Program-made: the position numbers and the translations under genes
Notes under the pieces: generated by a model
Told to the model about the DNA's origin: nothing
Seen by the model: the letters and a program-made list of their open reading frames with translations, nothing else
Database searches by the model: none
Shown here: one piece after another, positions 19,718 to 30,351 of the stretch
How positions within the stretch are numbered: position 1 is the stretch's first letter
Layout: every line of letters starts with the position of its first letter
Assembly (NCBI GenBank): GCA_949358305.1
Contig: OX442314.1
Location: 7,619,060-7,683,059, forward strand
DNA from: Strigamia acuminata
Taxonomy: Eukaryota > Arthropoda > Chilopoda > Geophilomorpha > Linotaeniidae
DNA length: 64,000 nt
Reading direction: 5' to 3'

Positions 19718-20340
19718 AACAATAAAGAATATTTTCTAACAATAAAGAATATTTTCTAACAATAAAGAATATTTTCTAACAATAAAGAATATTTTCTAAC
19801 AATAAAGAATATTTTCAAACAATAAAGAATATTTTCTAACAATAAAGAATATTTTCTAACAATAAAGAATATTTTCTAACAATAAAGAATATTTTCTAAC
19901 AATAAAGAATATTTTCTAACAATAAAGAATATTTTCTAACAATAAAGAATATTTTCTAACAATAAAGAATATTTTCTAACAATAAAGAATATTTTCTAAC
20001 AATAAAGAATATTTTCTAACAATAAAGAATATTTTCTAACAATAAAGAATATTTTCTAACAATAAAGAATATTTTCTAACAATAAAGAATATTTTCTAAC
20101 AATAAAGAATATTTTCTAACAATAAAGAATATTTTCTAACAATAAAGAATATTTTCTAACAATAAAGAATATTTTCTAACAATAAAGAATATTTTCTAAC
20201 AATAAAGAATATTTTCTAACAATAAAGAATATTTTCTAACAATAAAGAATATTTTCTAACAATAAAGAATATTTTCTAACAATAAAGAATATTTTCTAAC
20301 AATAAAGAATATTTTCTAACAATAAAGAATATTTTCTAAC
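19718..20340 (+). repeat. 20-bp minisatellite, left arm (about 31 units)
   Basis: The unit is AATAAAGAATATTTTCTAAC, almost perfectly repeated head to tail; one unit near 19817 has a T-to-A change. It has no spacers, so it is not a CRISPR array. Confidence 0.97.
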
Positions 20341-20344
20341 AATT

Positions 20345-20800
20345 TTTACTTAAAGTGGTCCCAAAATGACTCGTGTTTTGGTCGCATTAGGAAGGTTTTT
20401 CACGAAAAGTGGTCCCAAAATGGGCATGTTTTGGTCGCATCAGGGAGGTTTTGCACTCAAAGTGGTCGCAAAAAGGAGCGTTTTTGGTCGCATTAGGGAG
20501 GTTTTGCACTCAAAGTGGTCGCAAAAAGGAGCGTTTTTGGTCGCATTAGGGAGGTTTTGCACTCAAAGTGGTCGCAAAAGGAGCGTTTTTGGTCGCATTA
20601 GGGAGGTTTTGCACTCAAAGTGGTCGCAAAAGGAGCGTTTTTGGTCGCATTAGGGAGGTTTTGCACTCAAAGTGGTCGCAAAATGAGTGTGTTTTGGTCG
20701 CATTAGGGAGGTTTTTCACTTAAAGTGGTCCCAAAATAAGCGTGTTTTGGTTGCATTAGGGAGGTTTTTCACTTAAAGTGGTCCCAAAATTTATACAGTG
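20345..20800 (+). repeat. Central 52-53-bp tandem repeat of the foldback element (about 8 units)
   Basis: The unit contains AAAGTGGTCGCAAAA, GGAGCGTTTTTGGTCGCATT and AGGGAGGTTTTGCACTC. The core units are nearly identical with period 52-53; outer units are diverged. A 95-codon open frame here only reflects the repeat. Confidence 0.9.
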
Positions 20801-20805
20801 TTTAA

Positions 20806-21331
20806 AAAACATTCTTTATTGTTAGAAAATATTCTTTATTGTTAGAAAATATTCTTTATTGTTAGAAAATATTCTTTATTGTTAGAAAATATTTTTTATT
20901 GTTAGAAAATATTCTTTATTGTTAGAAAATATTCTTTATTGTTAGAAAATATTCTTTATTGTTAGAAAATATTTTTTATTGTTAGAAAATATTCTTTATT
21001 GTTAGAAAATATTCTTTATTGTTAGAAAATATTCTTTATTGTTAGAAAATATTCTTTATTGTTAGAAAATATTCTTTATTGTTAGAAAATATTCTTTATT
21101 GTTAGAAAATATTCTTTATTGTTAGAAAATATTCTTTATTGTTAGAAAATATTCTTTATTGTTAGAAAATATTCTTTATTGTTAGAAAATATTCTTTATT
21201 GTTAGAAAATATTCTTTATTGTTAGAAAATATTCTTTATTGTTAGAAAATATTCTTTATTGTTAGAAAATATTCTTTATTGTTAGAAAATATTCTTTATT
21301 GTTAGAAAATATTCTTTATTGTTAGAAAATA
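20806..21331 (-). repeat. 20-bp minisatellite, right arm (about 26 units, inverted)
   Basis: This is the same 20-bp unit as at 19718-20340 but on the other strand (GTTAGAAAATATTCTTTATT). A few units carry TTTTTT for TTCTTT. Arms of unequal copy number suggest array length changes independently. Confidence 0.97.
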
Positions 21332-21567
21332 TTAAACAAATTAATTTTTTATTTCTTAATATTAAATATCCACACACTTTTTCTATGAAAATAACTTATA
21401 TTTTCCTTTTTAAAACTGTACACTAAATTATGAAAGGATCACTGTAGACAAGGCTATATTATCACCTGTTGATGTCTGGTGTTTCACCTAGTGACAAAAC
21501 ACGGAATTACTCACAATTTCAATTGCCAGCACAGAGTGAGGGTCCAGTTTTTTTGAACACGACTGTA

Positions 21568-21711
21568 CATCCAGAGACAATGCGACTCTGAGTAGATGAA
21601 GTGAAGCAATGGCGCGAGTTGAATTTGTGATTTGTGGACGCCACTGGAAACGAGGCCCAGCGAGCTGGCCAAAGCTTCTGCGGATCTGGGACAGAGGATG
21701 TGGGTAGTTTT
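21568..21711. other. Short stretch of old target DNA between the foldback element and the solo LTR
   Basis: It is the continuation of 18524-18863 and continues again at 36031. It has moderate GC and weak coding character, but no recognisable domain. Confidence 0.4.
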
Positions 21712-22084
21712 TGTGGTGACCCAGTTGGATAAGTGTCCCCCCAGGGCGGATACTTGTCCTCTGAGTCACTATGATTGAAGAGTCGTTCCCCCCCGAGTTG
21801 GCTCCACCTCCCCATGGCAGGTGTGTGCCCCGAGGGGGAGGAAGCGGCTGGCGGTCAGCCCCCATTGGTTGATCGCCGGCCTTTCACCCCACTGCATAAA
21901 AGGCTGTGTTTCCCGCCTAAAAGACAGAACTTACACAAACGACACCAAAAACACAGCAACTACCTCACCGTCAGGCCAACTTCAACGACAAGTTAGGATT
22001 GATCGAGGATCGCTGAGTAAAGTGCAAACTGTAACTCTCACGAAGTCACTTGCGAGCTATTCCTGCGAAAGCACGAGAATAGCC
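21712..22084 (+). repeat. Solo LTR 'D', left half (split by element B)
   Basis: It begins TGTGGTGACCCAG, like the LTR of element B but clearly diverged. It is preceded by TTTT (21708-21711), and the matching TTTT follows the other half at 36031-36034. The two halves (373 + 449 bases) total about 822 bp. No internal region is attached, so it is a solo LTR left by LTR-LTR recombination. Element B inserted at AGCC (22081-22084). Confidence 0.85.
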
Positions 22085-23101
22085 TGTGGTGACCCGACTG
22101 GACCGGGGTCAACGAAGAGTTTCTCTCGTGACCTCGTTTCGGGTGTAAGGGGAGCCGCAAGCGCGTCTCCCTTCCCTCAGTGCATTGACATCTAGTCAAT
22201 GGACAGGCGTCTGCCCTGAGGGAGTGGGGATGGCTCGTCCACCCCACCATTGGGTGATTCCGGTCACCTGTCAACCCCGCTTTGTGCAAAGGAATGTGCC
22301 TTGCACTGAGCGGGCAGAACCAACACAACCATCAAACGAGAAACACACGTAAAATCCGTCGTCCTACAAGATCAGGCCCAAGTAAATATACTGGGATTGA
22401 CCGAGGACAAAGGACAATTTACCGTGAGTACGTTTGGTCAGTGTCAAACTCCGCAGAGTAACCTGCGAGATAAGATTACCACACTATTTTAGCACACCAG
22501 CTAGAAATAGTAAAAACCACTCCAGTTTAGCGAGTTGTGCAGACAAACGGTCGCACAAGCCTAAACTGCAGTAAAACAACGACGAGTGTTCCCGCCGCTG
22601 TGTGACCGCCGGGAGCCAGAAGAGTCCGCCGCTGTGTGATCGCCGGACACCACACAAAAACCTAGACAACAGACCGAAGTAAGCCTTTTAACTAAGCATT
22701 CACTCGCGCCTGACCAGCGTGAGCCCGAAGGACCAGCCAGAGACGAGCCGAGGACGCCATATTGCCACGCCGGCCCAAGACGACATCGCGTTGCCACAAC
22801 GAGGACGCCATCTTGGACGCGAACGAGACAACAGACGACCTCGCCGATTCCAGCCAGCTTTCATCTTACCTTTACCTTTCCATTTCCCATCACCTATTCC
22901 GATTTACCTTTTACTTACCTTTCATATATATATATAAGATATATCTGTACATTGTCCCACAGAATAAATCTATATTATATTTTACCTTTTATATCTGTGT
23001 AATCATTTCTTTGGGTAAACCGCTTGAGACAAAGCGGTAGTGAGTTAGTCGAATTAAGTAATCAACCCACGAGTCAGCGAGAGCGAAGTAGGGGCGCGAC
23101 A
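22085..23101 (+). repeat. 5' LTR of element B (1017 bp)
   Basis: It starts TGTGGTGACCCGAC and ends GGGGCGCGACA. AATAAA near 22962 and a TATATATATA stretch just before it lie near the 3' end. The same coordinates plus 12476 give the 3' LTR. Confidence 0.93.
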
Positions 23102-23103
23102 CG

Positions 23104-23121
23104 TGGGGGCCTGTCCGGGAT
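23104..23121 (+). other. Primer-binding site, tRNA-Pro type
   Basis: TGGGGGCCTGTCCGGGAT lies two bases after the LTR. It begins with TGG (complement of tRNA CCA) and differs at two adjacent bases from the well-known tRNA-Pro primer site of murine leukaemia virus. Element C has the identical 18-mer. Confidence 0.85.
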
Positions 23122-23173
23122 CAAGTTGAATAACTGATTCTAACCTGTGATTACATCATACCCAAAGCAAGAA

Positions 23174-26100
23174 ATGGCAGATAATACTCGAGTAACAGAC
23201 TCCGACTCAGACGTTAACAAACGAGCCGGTAGTCGCAAAGGAACCGACTATCATTTGAGGTTGGGAGGTCCTTTGCCCAAAGCCTCAGCGCACGAGTCTA
23301 GGCAAAAACGCCGCAAGGCCAAGCCAGACCGACGAAGCGCTTCGGAGGCATCGCACCCGTCTCACGCCGAGACGAGGCAGCGATTAGACGAGACGGAGCG
23401 GAGTGAGGATCCGTCCCACCCCAAACCGCCGCGTCCCAGTCGTGACGGTGAGACGAGCGGAAACGAGGTTTTATCCCGTAACCAATCGCCTCGCCTAACG
23501 CACGATACCGAGGTGAGCGATCCGAGAGCGACGTGTTCGATACAAAGGACGGCGTCCGACACGACAGCGAATTCAGCGCTAAACACGCCAATTACGCACA
23601 GTCGACCAGCCTCGGTAATGTCTGAAGGACACAAGTCCAACTCATCCTCTGTCAAGCGTGTTTCGAGCCAGCCTTACAGCGTCTCGGGCACCTTGATTGA
23701 TGCGATGCAATTGGCACAGGCGGAAGGAGTGAGATACACCCTTCCGACGGGGAAAATTACCGTGTACAAAACGTTACAGATCGTACGTGCAGCTTTAAAA
23801 GCGCACAGTGTATCCCCACAAATCACCATTGTTGAAGGTGCACACGCTCAACAATTGGTTGATTCCGCTCAATTTGAAGCGGATGCAGAGAACGAGGCTC
23901 GACAAGCCATTCGCGAGAGACGGAGGAAGCTGGCGGAAAGAGAAGCGCAAGCTCTCGAGTACGGCAGAACCCAGCCCAATCCGACTACTCCCGAGGAGGT
24001 AGAAATAGTTGACCGAGCCCTGAGAGCACATCGATATGCTTTCCACTCGCAACAAGAAGCAGAGCGAGCATTTATGGCCAGATTGCGACGAGATGACCCG
24101 AAATCCGTTCGCAAACCAGAGGTCAGTTCATCCGAGCTGTCCGACGAGAGCCTAGAGGGAGACCCAAAGCGCACGCCGAAGGCCAAACCCAAACCCCAGC
24201 CGGAGAGGGCAACACCAGCTACTCCGCGCAAGAGAGATGCGTCGGCCAGAGAACAACAAACTCGGCCCCGCATGCAAGCTCTCGATTCAGCCACAAATAA
24301 TGCGATAACGCGATTAATCAACGCTAATAATGCTAGGCGAAATGAAGAGCAAGCTCTCACAAGCCAACAGCATGATAATCCACAAGGGACTGAGTGGCAA
24401 CAACCAGTGCCCATCCTTAAAGACGACGAGTCGTCAAGGAGACAATCGCATGATCGCACCTCTTCGCGAGAAGAAGGCAAACGCGATGAAAGACCGAAAT
24501 ATTTTCACTACGGAAATAGTGATTCGTCGTCAGATGGACTGGAGTCAAATGCACCCAGTCATCACGATTCGGAGAGAGGTTCCGGAGAAAGACGAAGGGA
24601 AAGAGAACGCGATGAACGCAGAGAAAGGGAACGTGACGACCGTCGTAGGGGCCGGAAAGAGTCAAACTCTTCACGGCGCAACCCGCCACGCCGCTCACCG
24701 TCTCCCGACCCCAGCTCCGACCCCTCATCCAACGACGACAGACGAAAGGAAAAATCAAGTAATCGCCGGAAGAGATCCAACTCTCCGCGCGATAGAGAGA
24801 AACGACGTCGATCGGAAAATAGCGACCACCGACGGGAGGAGTTTCAGGACCTTCCCCGACAAAGCGCGTTTACCGATTCGACGGGTCGGCAGTATACGAT
24901 GGGAGAGCTTGGAAGAGCCCTACTCGGCTCGTTAAAAGCCGAGGGAATCGATCTGAGCAAACGAAACGATCGTAATCGTAGCACTGGTGACCGCGTAAAG
25001 AAAAAATATGCTGTCTCCCGACGTGACACCATGAGTGTTACCGGGAATATTAGGTGGCAATTTTATATTCAGAACCGTTTCGACGGGTCATGGAAAGCGG
25101 GAGATCGCTTCCTTGACGAAGTAATTCGAATTAAGACTGCCACTAAAGCCACCGTAGGAGACATGCTCACCCACGGTATTGTCGAGCTAATGACAGGCTC
25201 GGCACGTGAGTGGTACCAAGGATTGAAAGGCGTCAATTGGGACGACTTTTTAATGAGATTCGACCTGCGCTACGGCGAGACACCCGAAGAGGTGAGCCGA
25301 AAGATGCGAGGTCTTCGCCAGATGCCTGGTGAAACCATAATGGATTACGACATTCGCGCCAGATTGTTGTTCGAAAAGGCCCCGATGGAATTTCATGCCA
25401 CGGGATTCAACCTTTTCTTTCTCGGCGGTTTGTCGGAGTACTCGCAACGGGTGTTACTTGAAGAAAGGGCACCGACAGGAGGTAGCTACGAGGAAATGAG
25501 CGCCTTCCTGTTCGAGAACACGATAGATATCGAGAAGAGATATTATTCCGCTTTACCAGAAGCGGAGAAAGCAGCAACCGCTAAACGTCTCAAGTTGAGT
25601 GCGGAAAGATATGGGGCGACAGACAAAATCATGCGCCCTACTGAATATCTTAGCGGTATAATGGAGCTGGCAGAAGCTAGCGTTGGTTTGCAAATAAAAA
25701 ATAAACTGACATCCACGCTGCCTTCCAACCCTTTGGCCGCCCCTAAAAAGGCACCGACAGCGTCAGCCATGCAAGCGACACTGGAGGAGGTCAAGGAGGG
25801 GGAGGAAGCCGAACAAAATGTCGGAAAATCAGACGAAAAAGAAGAAAAAGACGATTATTCGACGGACGAAGAAATACGAAGCTATCGCGATACCTTATCA
25901 ACGGGTTGCGATGAAGAAGGACCGCTAGTACATCTCATCCATCGAGATAGAGCGGTAGAAGAATTTCGCGCCAGGTTAAAACCAAATGCCGGCCGAATTC
26001 CGAAGTATTTTCGAAAAAATTACACGCCACCGTCGAAAGCAGACCCTGAAAAGAAAAAATCGACTGAAGCCCCAAGAGACAAATCAAATATTCGCTGTTT

Positions 26101-26257
26101 CAAGTGTAACCAACCGGGCCACTACTCCAATGAGTGCCCAAGAACAGCGAAAGAAGACGCTAAGTTTGACGCGATAATGAAGCAGATGGCAGAGATTAAA
26201 CTCGCCATGGCAAAAAACGAGTCAAAAAACGAGTCAGCGCAGGCGGCGAAGAAATAA
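23174..26257 (+). CDS. gag: Gag polyprotein of element B (1027 aa)
   Basis: The ATG at 23174 (MADN...) is chosen because element C starts with the same residues; the open frame upstream to 23147 is not conserved. The N-terminal half is long, charged and low in complexity: basic (KRRK), Ser/Arg-rich, with an Arg-Glu-Arg-Asp repeat region around residues 470-500. A conserved block from about 620 to 790, including IRWQFYIQNRF, REWYQGLKG and MDYDIRARLLF, resembles the capsid region of Ty3/Gypsy Gag. A single CCHC zinc knuckle (CFKCNQPGHYSNEC) lies near 975-988. At over 1000 residues it is longer than most Gypsy Gags. It forms the particle and binds RNA. The tail carries two A-AAA-AAC heptamers for the shift to pol; the stop is TAA 26255-26257. 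Confidence 0.92.
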   Translation: MADNTRVTDSDSDVNKRAGSRKGTDYHLRLGGPLPKASAHESRQKRRKAKPDRRSASEASHPSHAETRQRLDETERSEDPSHPKPPRPSRDGETSGNEVLSRNQSPRLTHDTEVSDPRATCSIQRTASDTTANSALNTPITHSRPASVMSEGHKSNSSSVKRVSSQPYSVSGTLIDAMQLAQAEGVRYTLPTGKITVYKTLQIVRAALKAHSVSPQITIVEGAHAQQLVDSAQFEADAENEARQAIRERRRKLAEREAQALEYGRTQPNPTTPEEVEIVDRALRAHRYAFHSQQEAERAFMARLRRDDPKSVRKPEVSSSELSDESLEGDPKRTPKAKPKPQPERATPATPRKRDASAREQQTRPRMQALDSATNNAITRLINANNARRNEEQALTSQQHDNPQGTEWQQPVPILKDDESSRRQSHDRTSSREEGKRDERPKYFHYGNSDSSSDGLESNAPSHHDSERGSGERRRERERDERRERERDDRRRGRKESNSSRRNPPRRSPSPDPSSDPSSNDDRRKEKSSNRRKRSNSPRDREKRRRSENSDHRREEFQDLPRQSAFTDSTGRQYTMGELGRALLGSLKAEGIDLSKRNDRNRSTGDRVKKKYAVSRRDTMSVTGNIRWQFYIQNRFDGSWKAGDRFLDEVIRIKTATKATVGDMLTHGIVELMTGSAREWYQGLKGVNWDDFLMRFDLRYGETPEEVSRKMRGLRQMPGETIMDYDIRARLLFEKAPMEFHATGFNLFFLGGLSEYSQRVLLEERAPTGGSYEEMSAFLFENTIDIEKRYYSALPEAEKAATAKRLKLSAERYGATDKIMRPTEYLSGIMELAEASVGLQIKNKLTSTLPSNPLAAPKKAPTASAMQATLEEVKEGEEAEQNVGKSDEKEEKDDYSTDEEIRSYRDTLSTGCDEEGPLVHLIHRDRAVEEFRARLKPNAGRIPKYFRKNYTPPSKADPEKKKSTEAPRDKSNIRCFKCNQPGHYSNECPRTAKEDAKFDAIMKQMAEIKLAMAKNESKNESAQAAKK

Positions 26258-26275
26258 CTTCTCGACCGTCTGCGC
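26212..26275 (+). promoter_or_regulatory. Predicted -1 frameshift signal with two tandem slippery heptamers (element B)
   Basis: In the gag frame, A AAA AAC occurs at 26212-26218 and again at 26224-26230, within a tandem AAAAAACGAGTC repeat. Six bases after the second, GCGCAGGCGG (26237-26246) can pair with CCGTCTGCGC (26266-26275), ten pairs including one G-U. The -1 frame is open from 26200 and leads into pol. Element C keeps both heptamers and the full stem. Confidence 0.85.
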
Positions 26276-26280
26276 CATTC

Positions 26281-29200
26281 ATGAAGAAGAAGGGGTTTAA
26301 CAAAGGGTTCGATAAGCCGCCACCAGTCAAAGAAATGGGTAGTGACATAGCTAACGCCCAAATTCAAGACAGGGCCAACAACGCTTTGCAGGTAATTACC
26401 GCAAACACTGAGGCTGAGGCGGAAGAACCGAACCTACTGCTTGAAGAATTACCTCAAGTAGTCGAAGACACAGAAGAATTTCGTGTTTTCATGTGCAACG
26501 TGGCGGTCGAATACACCAACCGCCTATGTATGCTGCCCATGACAATAGAACGCGAAAAAATTATGGGACTATTAGACTCGGGAGCAGATCGCTCGTTCGT
26601 TTCCGAAGACATAGTAGCATCATTGGGTCTCACCGATAAGATAAAAGGCGTTAATAAAAATATACGTCTAAAAACCGCCAACGGAATGGCGCGTCCAAAA
26701 GGAGTTATATTATTGACCATGGAGTGGCTCGGAGGGGTAGAACAGCACCCTTTCCTGGTCCTGCCCACATGCGACAGAATTTTTCTGTTGGGCTTAGACC
26801 TCATGGCGTCAATGGAAATACAACCAAATCCAATAACGAAATCTTGGAATTATATCAGAAATGATAAGGAAAGACCCGCAATTGTCGTGCCACCAGCTCT
26901 TGTAAAAGAAGCGGCCGACAAGACACAGTGGGAGAAAGGCCTAAAGAAATTCGTTCAAGACTACGATTTTAAAGCATTCGTAACAGAATTGCAGCGGGAC
27001 AATGTAGTGGAAACACTTGTCGCCGACGCCGCTTTAGAATTAAACGAAGCGGCAGCCCTACGAAGGGTCCTACTTAAATATGAGGGGATCCTGTCGAAAA
27101 AACCGGGCCGAACGAATAGGGCTATTCACGAAATTAAATTGACGGATAATAAACCTATACGAGTTGCGTATAAGGGAATGAACCCGCAAAAACGTGAAAT
27201 AGTGCAAAAAATGTGCCAAGAAATGCTAGACAGTGGCATTGTCTCCGAGGCCCAGGGAGAATACGCGACGCGAGTTGTGCTCGTGATGCGCCCGGGCTCG
27301 GACCCACGCCTATGCATTGATTACCGCCCATTAAACGCGGTGACAGAAATAGATCCCATACAGATCCCGTCTATCGAATCCATTTTGAGAGAGCTTAGCC
27401 CCTTTTCTTGGGTTACGACGATGGATCTGTCGAAGGGATACTGGCAAGTTGAGATGAGGCCAGAGGATAAGATAAAAACAGCATTTTACTCGCCAATTGG
27501 ACGGTTGATGTTCAACGTCATGCCATTTGGTTTAGTGAACGCTCCCAGTACCTTTCAGAGACTAATCGAAAGCGTATTGGGTGATATCCTGCATCAGTTT
27601 GTGTGGGCATACCTAGATGACATAGTTATTGCCTCCAAAACATTCGAAGAGCACATTGAGCACATCGGCCAAGTGCTCACCCGGCTGGCAAAAGCTGGGT
27701 TACACGTTCACCCGGGCAAGAGCAAGTTCTGTCGAAAGGAGCTTGCCTTCCTGGGTTATCGCATTGGAGTCAATGGTTTAGCTATTGGCCCCGAAAAAAT
27801 CGATGCGATTAATCGTTTCCCACCACCCGAGGACGTTAAAGGTGTCCAACGGTTTATGGGAATGATAAACTTCTTCGGCAGGTTGCTACCGGGTCTAGCT
27901 GAAGTGGCAGCCCCAGTTACCGACCTCCTGAAGAATGAAAACGAATTTGTATGGTCAAATGAGTGCAACATCGCATTTAATGCGATAAAGAGGATGCTGA
28001 CGGAAGTCGGCGTAATGCCTCTACCCGACCTAAACCGGCCGTTCATATTACATACGGACGCCAGCAGAGTTGGGTTGGGAGCCGCGTTGCTTCAAACACA
28101 CGTACGCGACGGAGTCGAACAAGACCTGCCGTGCATGTTTATAAGTCGCAAACTCCAAGGCGCTGAAAAAAATTACAATGCCACCGAGTTGGAGTGTTTG
28201 GCCGTTGTGTGGGCCATAAGGAAATTCAGAGATTATCTCGAATATACCAAATTTGTGGTCCACACAGATCATCAAGCGTTACAATGGCTGATGAAATTAA
28301 AGGAGCCAGCCGGTCGACTAGCCAGATGGCAGTTAGAACTGATGGCATGCGACTTGACCATTCAATACAAGCCCGGCAAATATAACGTCGTGGCTGACGC
28401 TCTGTCACGGGCACCAGTGTCAGATCCAATCGACGCTGACGATGATGGCGAGGATGACTCCCGCATCATTTATTGCCCTACGAGTTGTCACCGTTGGGAT
28501 TTAAGGAAGATGAATGAAATTCCCACCGCGTCTCCGGCAGACGTAAAATTCTGTGGATTCTGGACGCGGTTATACCAACCAGCTGCTGACAATTACCCAA
28601 ATGCAAAGAAGGAATTTAAGCTAGAGCGGAGAATAAATGACCCGCTTCTAAGCGCCTTCCACGCTCATGTCGGCAAGCAAATGAAAAGCAATCCCCCAAC
28701 AAGGGAGGAAATAATTGTGCAACAAAAATTAGACAAAAAATGTCAGGATAGAGCTAGATTCGTACTGACAGGAAAGTATCCGCCCAACTTAACCAGAAGG
28801 CAGAAGCGTCGTTATGCGCACGAATCCATAGATTACCTACTGGATGACGGCCTTTTGGTGAAACATCATCCAAATCACCAAGATGACTTGAGTGAATCGG
28901 ACACCGCAGTAAAGGTAGTAATACCTGCTTCCTTAATCGGTCGCGTGCTGTGGTTGTTACACGGGCACCCGCTTGCGAGCCATGCGGGAGTAAGCAGAAC
29001 ACTCTATCGTGCTACACAGCTGTTTCACTGGACAGGGATGAAAAAAGATATTGCTCTTTTTGTCCACCAATGTCAGCGATGTCAAGCGTGTAAGCCGAGG
29101 AGAAAATCACCATTCGAAACTATTTTCTTAGGGCCTTACGCGCCTTTTGATTGTTTAAGTGTCGATGTGATGGGCCCAAAACCCGTTACGGGAAATAAAA

Positions 29201-30351
29201 ATGCGTACATTATCGTAATAATGGACGTGGCGACTCGTTGGCCCGAGTTGTACGCCGTCGCTAGACCTTCAGCAGAGAAAATCGTTGAATGTATCTACGA
29301 CGTGGCGTTACGTTACGGATTTCCACGTAAAATAATATCCGATAACGGGCCCCAATTTATCTCGAAAATTTGGGGTAAGTTTTGTGAGAAATTCGGGATT
29401 GTGGCGTCACATACTTCGACCTACAACCCCAGAACAAATCCCGTTGAGCGACTCAACAGGGACATTAAATATGCATTAAGTATATTCACTGACATCCACA
29501 ATAGGTGGGATGAATACTTGAGGGAGATCGCGTTCAGCATACGAACAACAGTCTCGAGGACGAGAGATTTTTCTCCGGCCTACCTCAACTTCGCCCGAGA
29601 GCTACGAGTGCCTTGGGACCCACGAGTGGCAGAGTCGGTAAATGTGGTGGACCCAGAGAAACCACATGAGTATGTGTATAAATTGGAGCAAACAATTTCG
29701 AGCACATACAAACATATGATGGCGCACATTTTTAACATGCGCGACCGCATTTTACAAGATAAAAGCGGTGGAAAATTCGTGAATTTCGAGATCAATGATT
29801 TGGTGTGGAAAGATGCACACACCCTCTCAAATGCAGCGAGAGGAATCACCGCCAGCTTGGCCGACAGGAGAGATGGTCCGTATGTGATCATCGGCAAGCA
29901 TGGCGGTAACGCGTATAAATTACGCAAGCTCGAGGACAACACCGAGCATAAGTCGATACAAGTACGAGAGTTAACTCCGTACATTCCGGAATTCCCGCAA
30001 GAAATGTGGGCCAAAGGCCAAGTCAAGTCTAAAACTGACGGCCAAATCGTCGATATGTTCGCTGGCGAGTCGGAAAAAGCACCGCCAAGTGACAACGAGG
30101 AGTATTTCGACGCCCCTTCACCTCCGGTAAACGAGATAGTTGAATCCGTTCCGGATCCAATTTTGGTCGGGGGGGAAACAGGAGAAACTCCTGAAACAAA
30201 CACAAAAAACACGGATAAAAAAGAAAGCAATAATGAGGAGGTACAGACACAAAAAACAACAAAAAACGTCGTACCTGTCTCGACTCATCACCTGCGGCCT
30301 CGTAGAAGTAATCCATTTATAAAAGATGGAAAGGTCGTAGGAAAAGAGTAG
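26281..30351 (+). CDS. pol: Pol polyprotein of element B (protease-RT-RNase H-integrase, 1356 aa from first ATG)
   Basis: The -1 frame relative to gag is open from 26200. Translation probably enters by frameshift, and ATG 26281 is only the first Met. Domains by residue from that Met: aspartic protease with DSGA near 99; RT with YLDD near 445; RNase H with TDAS near 594; integrase HHCC zinc domain at about 894-938; integrase core Asp 963 (DVMGPKP), Asp 1021 (SDNGPQF) and Glu 1056 (NPVER); GPY/F-type module (RDGPYVII) near 1199. A Pro/Asp/Glu-rich tail ends in a basic stretch. The spacing between the second Asp and Glu is one residue shorter than the common D-35-E, as in family A. No break is visible. 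The enzyme set copies element RNA to DNA and inserts it. Confidence 0.95.
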   Translation: MKKKGFNKGFDKPPPVKEMGSDIANAQIQDRANNALQVITANTEAEAEEPNLLLEELPQVVEDTEEFRVFMCNVAVEYTNRLCMLPMTIEREKIMGLLDSGADRSFVSEDIVASLGLTDKIKGVNKNIRLKTANGMARPKGVILLTMEWLGGVEQHPFLVLPTCDRIFLLGLDLMASMEIQPNPITKSWNYIRNDKERPAIVVPPALVKEAADKTQWEKGLKKFVQDYDFKAFVTELQRDNVVETLVADAALELNEAAALRRVLLKYEGILSKKPGRTNRAIHEIKLTDNKPIRVAYKGMNPQKREIVQKMCQEMLDSGIVSEAQGEYATRVVLVMRPGSDPRLCIDYRPLNAVTEIDPIQIPSIESILRELSPFSWVTTMDLSKGYWQVEMRPEDKIKTAFYSPIGRLMFNVMPFGLVNAPSTFQRLIESVLGDILHQFVWAYLDDIVIASKTFEEHIEHIGQVLTRLAKAGLHVHPGKSKFCRKELAFLGYRIGVNGLAIGPEKIDAINRFPPPEDVKGVQRFMGMINFFGRLLPGLAEVAAPVTDLLKNENEFVWSNECNIAFNAIKRMLTEVGVMPLPDLNRPFILHTDASRVGLGAALLQTHVRDGVEQDLPCMFISRKLQGAEKNYNATELECLAVVWAIRKFRDYLEYTKFVVHTDHQALQWLMKLKEPAGRLARWQLELMACDLTIQYKPGKYNVVADALSRAPVSDPIDADDDGEDDSRIIYCPTSCHRWDLRKMNEIPTASPADVKFCGFWTRLYQPAADNYPNAKKEFKLERRINDPLLSAFHAHVGKQMKSNPPTREEIIVQQKLDKKCQDRARFVLTGKYPPNLTRRQKRRYAHESIDYLLDDGLLVKHHPNHQDDLSESDTAVKVVIPASLIGRVLWLLHGHPLASHAGVSRTLYRATQLFHWTGMKKDIALFVHQCQRCQACKPRRKSPFETIFLGPYAPFDCLSVDVMGPKPVTGNKNAYIIVIMDVATRWPELYAVARPSAEKIVECIYDVALRYGFPRKIISDNGPQFISKIWGKFCEKFGIVASHTSTYNPRTNPVERLNRDIKYALSIFTDIHNRWDEYLREIAFSIRTTVSRTRDFSPAYLNFARELRVPWDPRVAESVNVVDPEKPHEYVYKLEQTISSTYKHMMAHIFNMRDRILQDKSGGKFVNFEINDLVWKDAHTLSNAARGITASLADRRDGPYVIIGKHGGNAYKLRKLEDNTEHKSIQVRELTPYIPEFPQEMWAKGQVKSKTDGQIVDMFAGESEKAPPSDNEEYFDAPSPPVNEIVESVPDPILVGGETGETPETNTKNTDKKESNNEEVQTQKTTKNVVPVSTHHLRPRRSNPFIKDGKVVGKE

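Larger units (their letters stand above)
18864..21565. mobile_element. Foldback-type Tc1/mariner element with minisatellite arms (2.7 kb)
   Basis: The ends CAGTCGTGTTCAAAAAAACT and its inverse are flanked by TA (18862-18863, 21566-21567). The outer 150 bases of each end are inverted copies. Inside come about 90 bases of further inverted repeat, then long inverted arrays of a 20-bp unit, and a central block of 53-bp repeats. No transposase is present, so it would be moved in trans. The left arm is longer only because a 608-bp MITE is inserted in it. Confidence 0.88.

Noticed and set aside
20366-20653. 95-codon ORF with repeats of a basic peptide
   Set aside because: Translation of the 53-bp tandem repeat only.
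19718-21331. CRISPR-like regular array
   Set aside because: The 20-bp units are head to tail with no spacers, in inverted arms of a eukaryotic foldback element.
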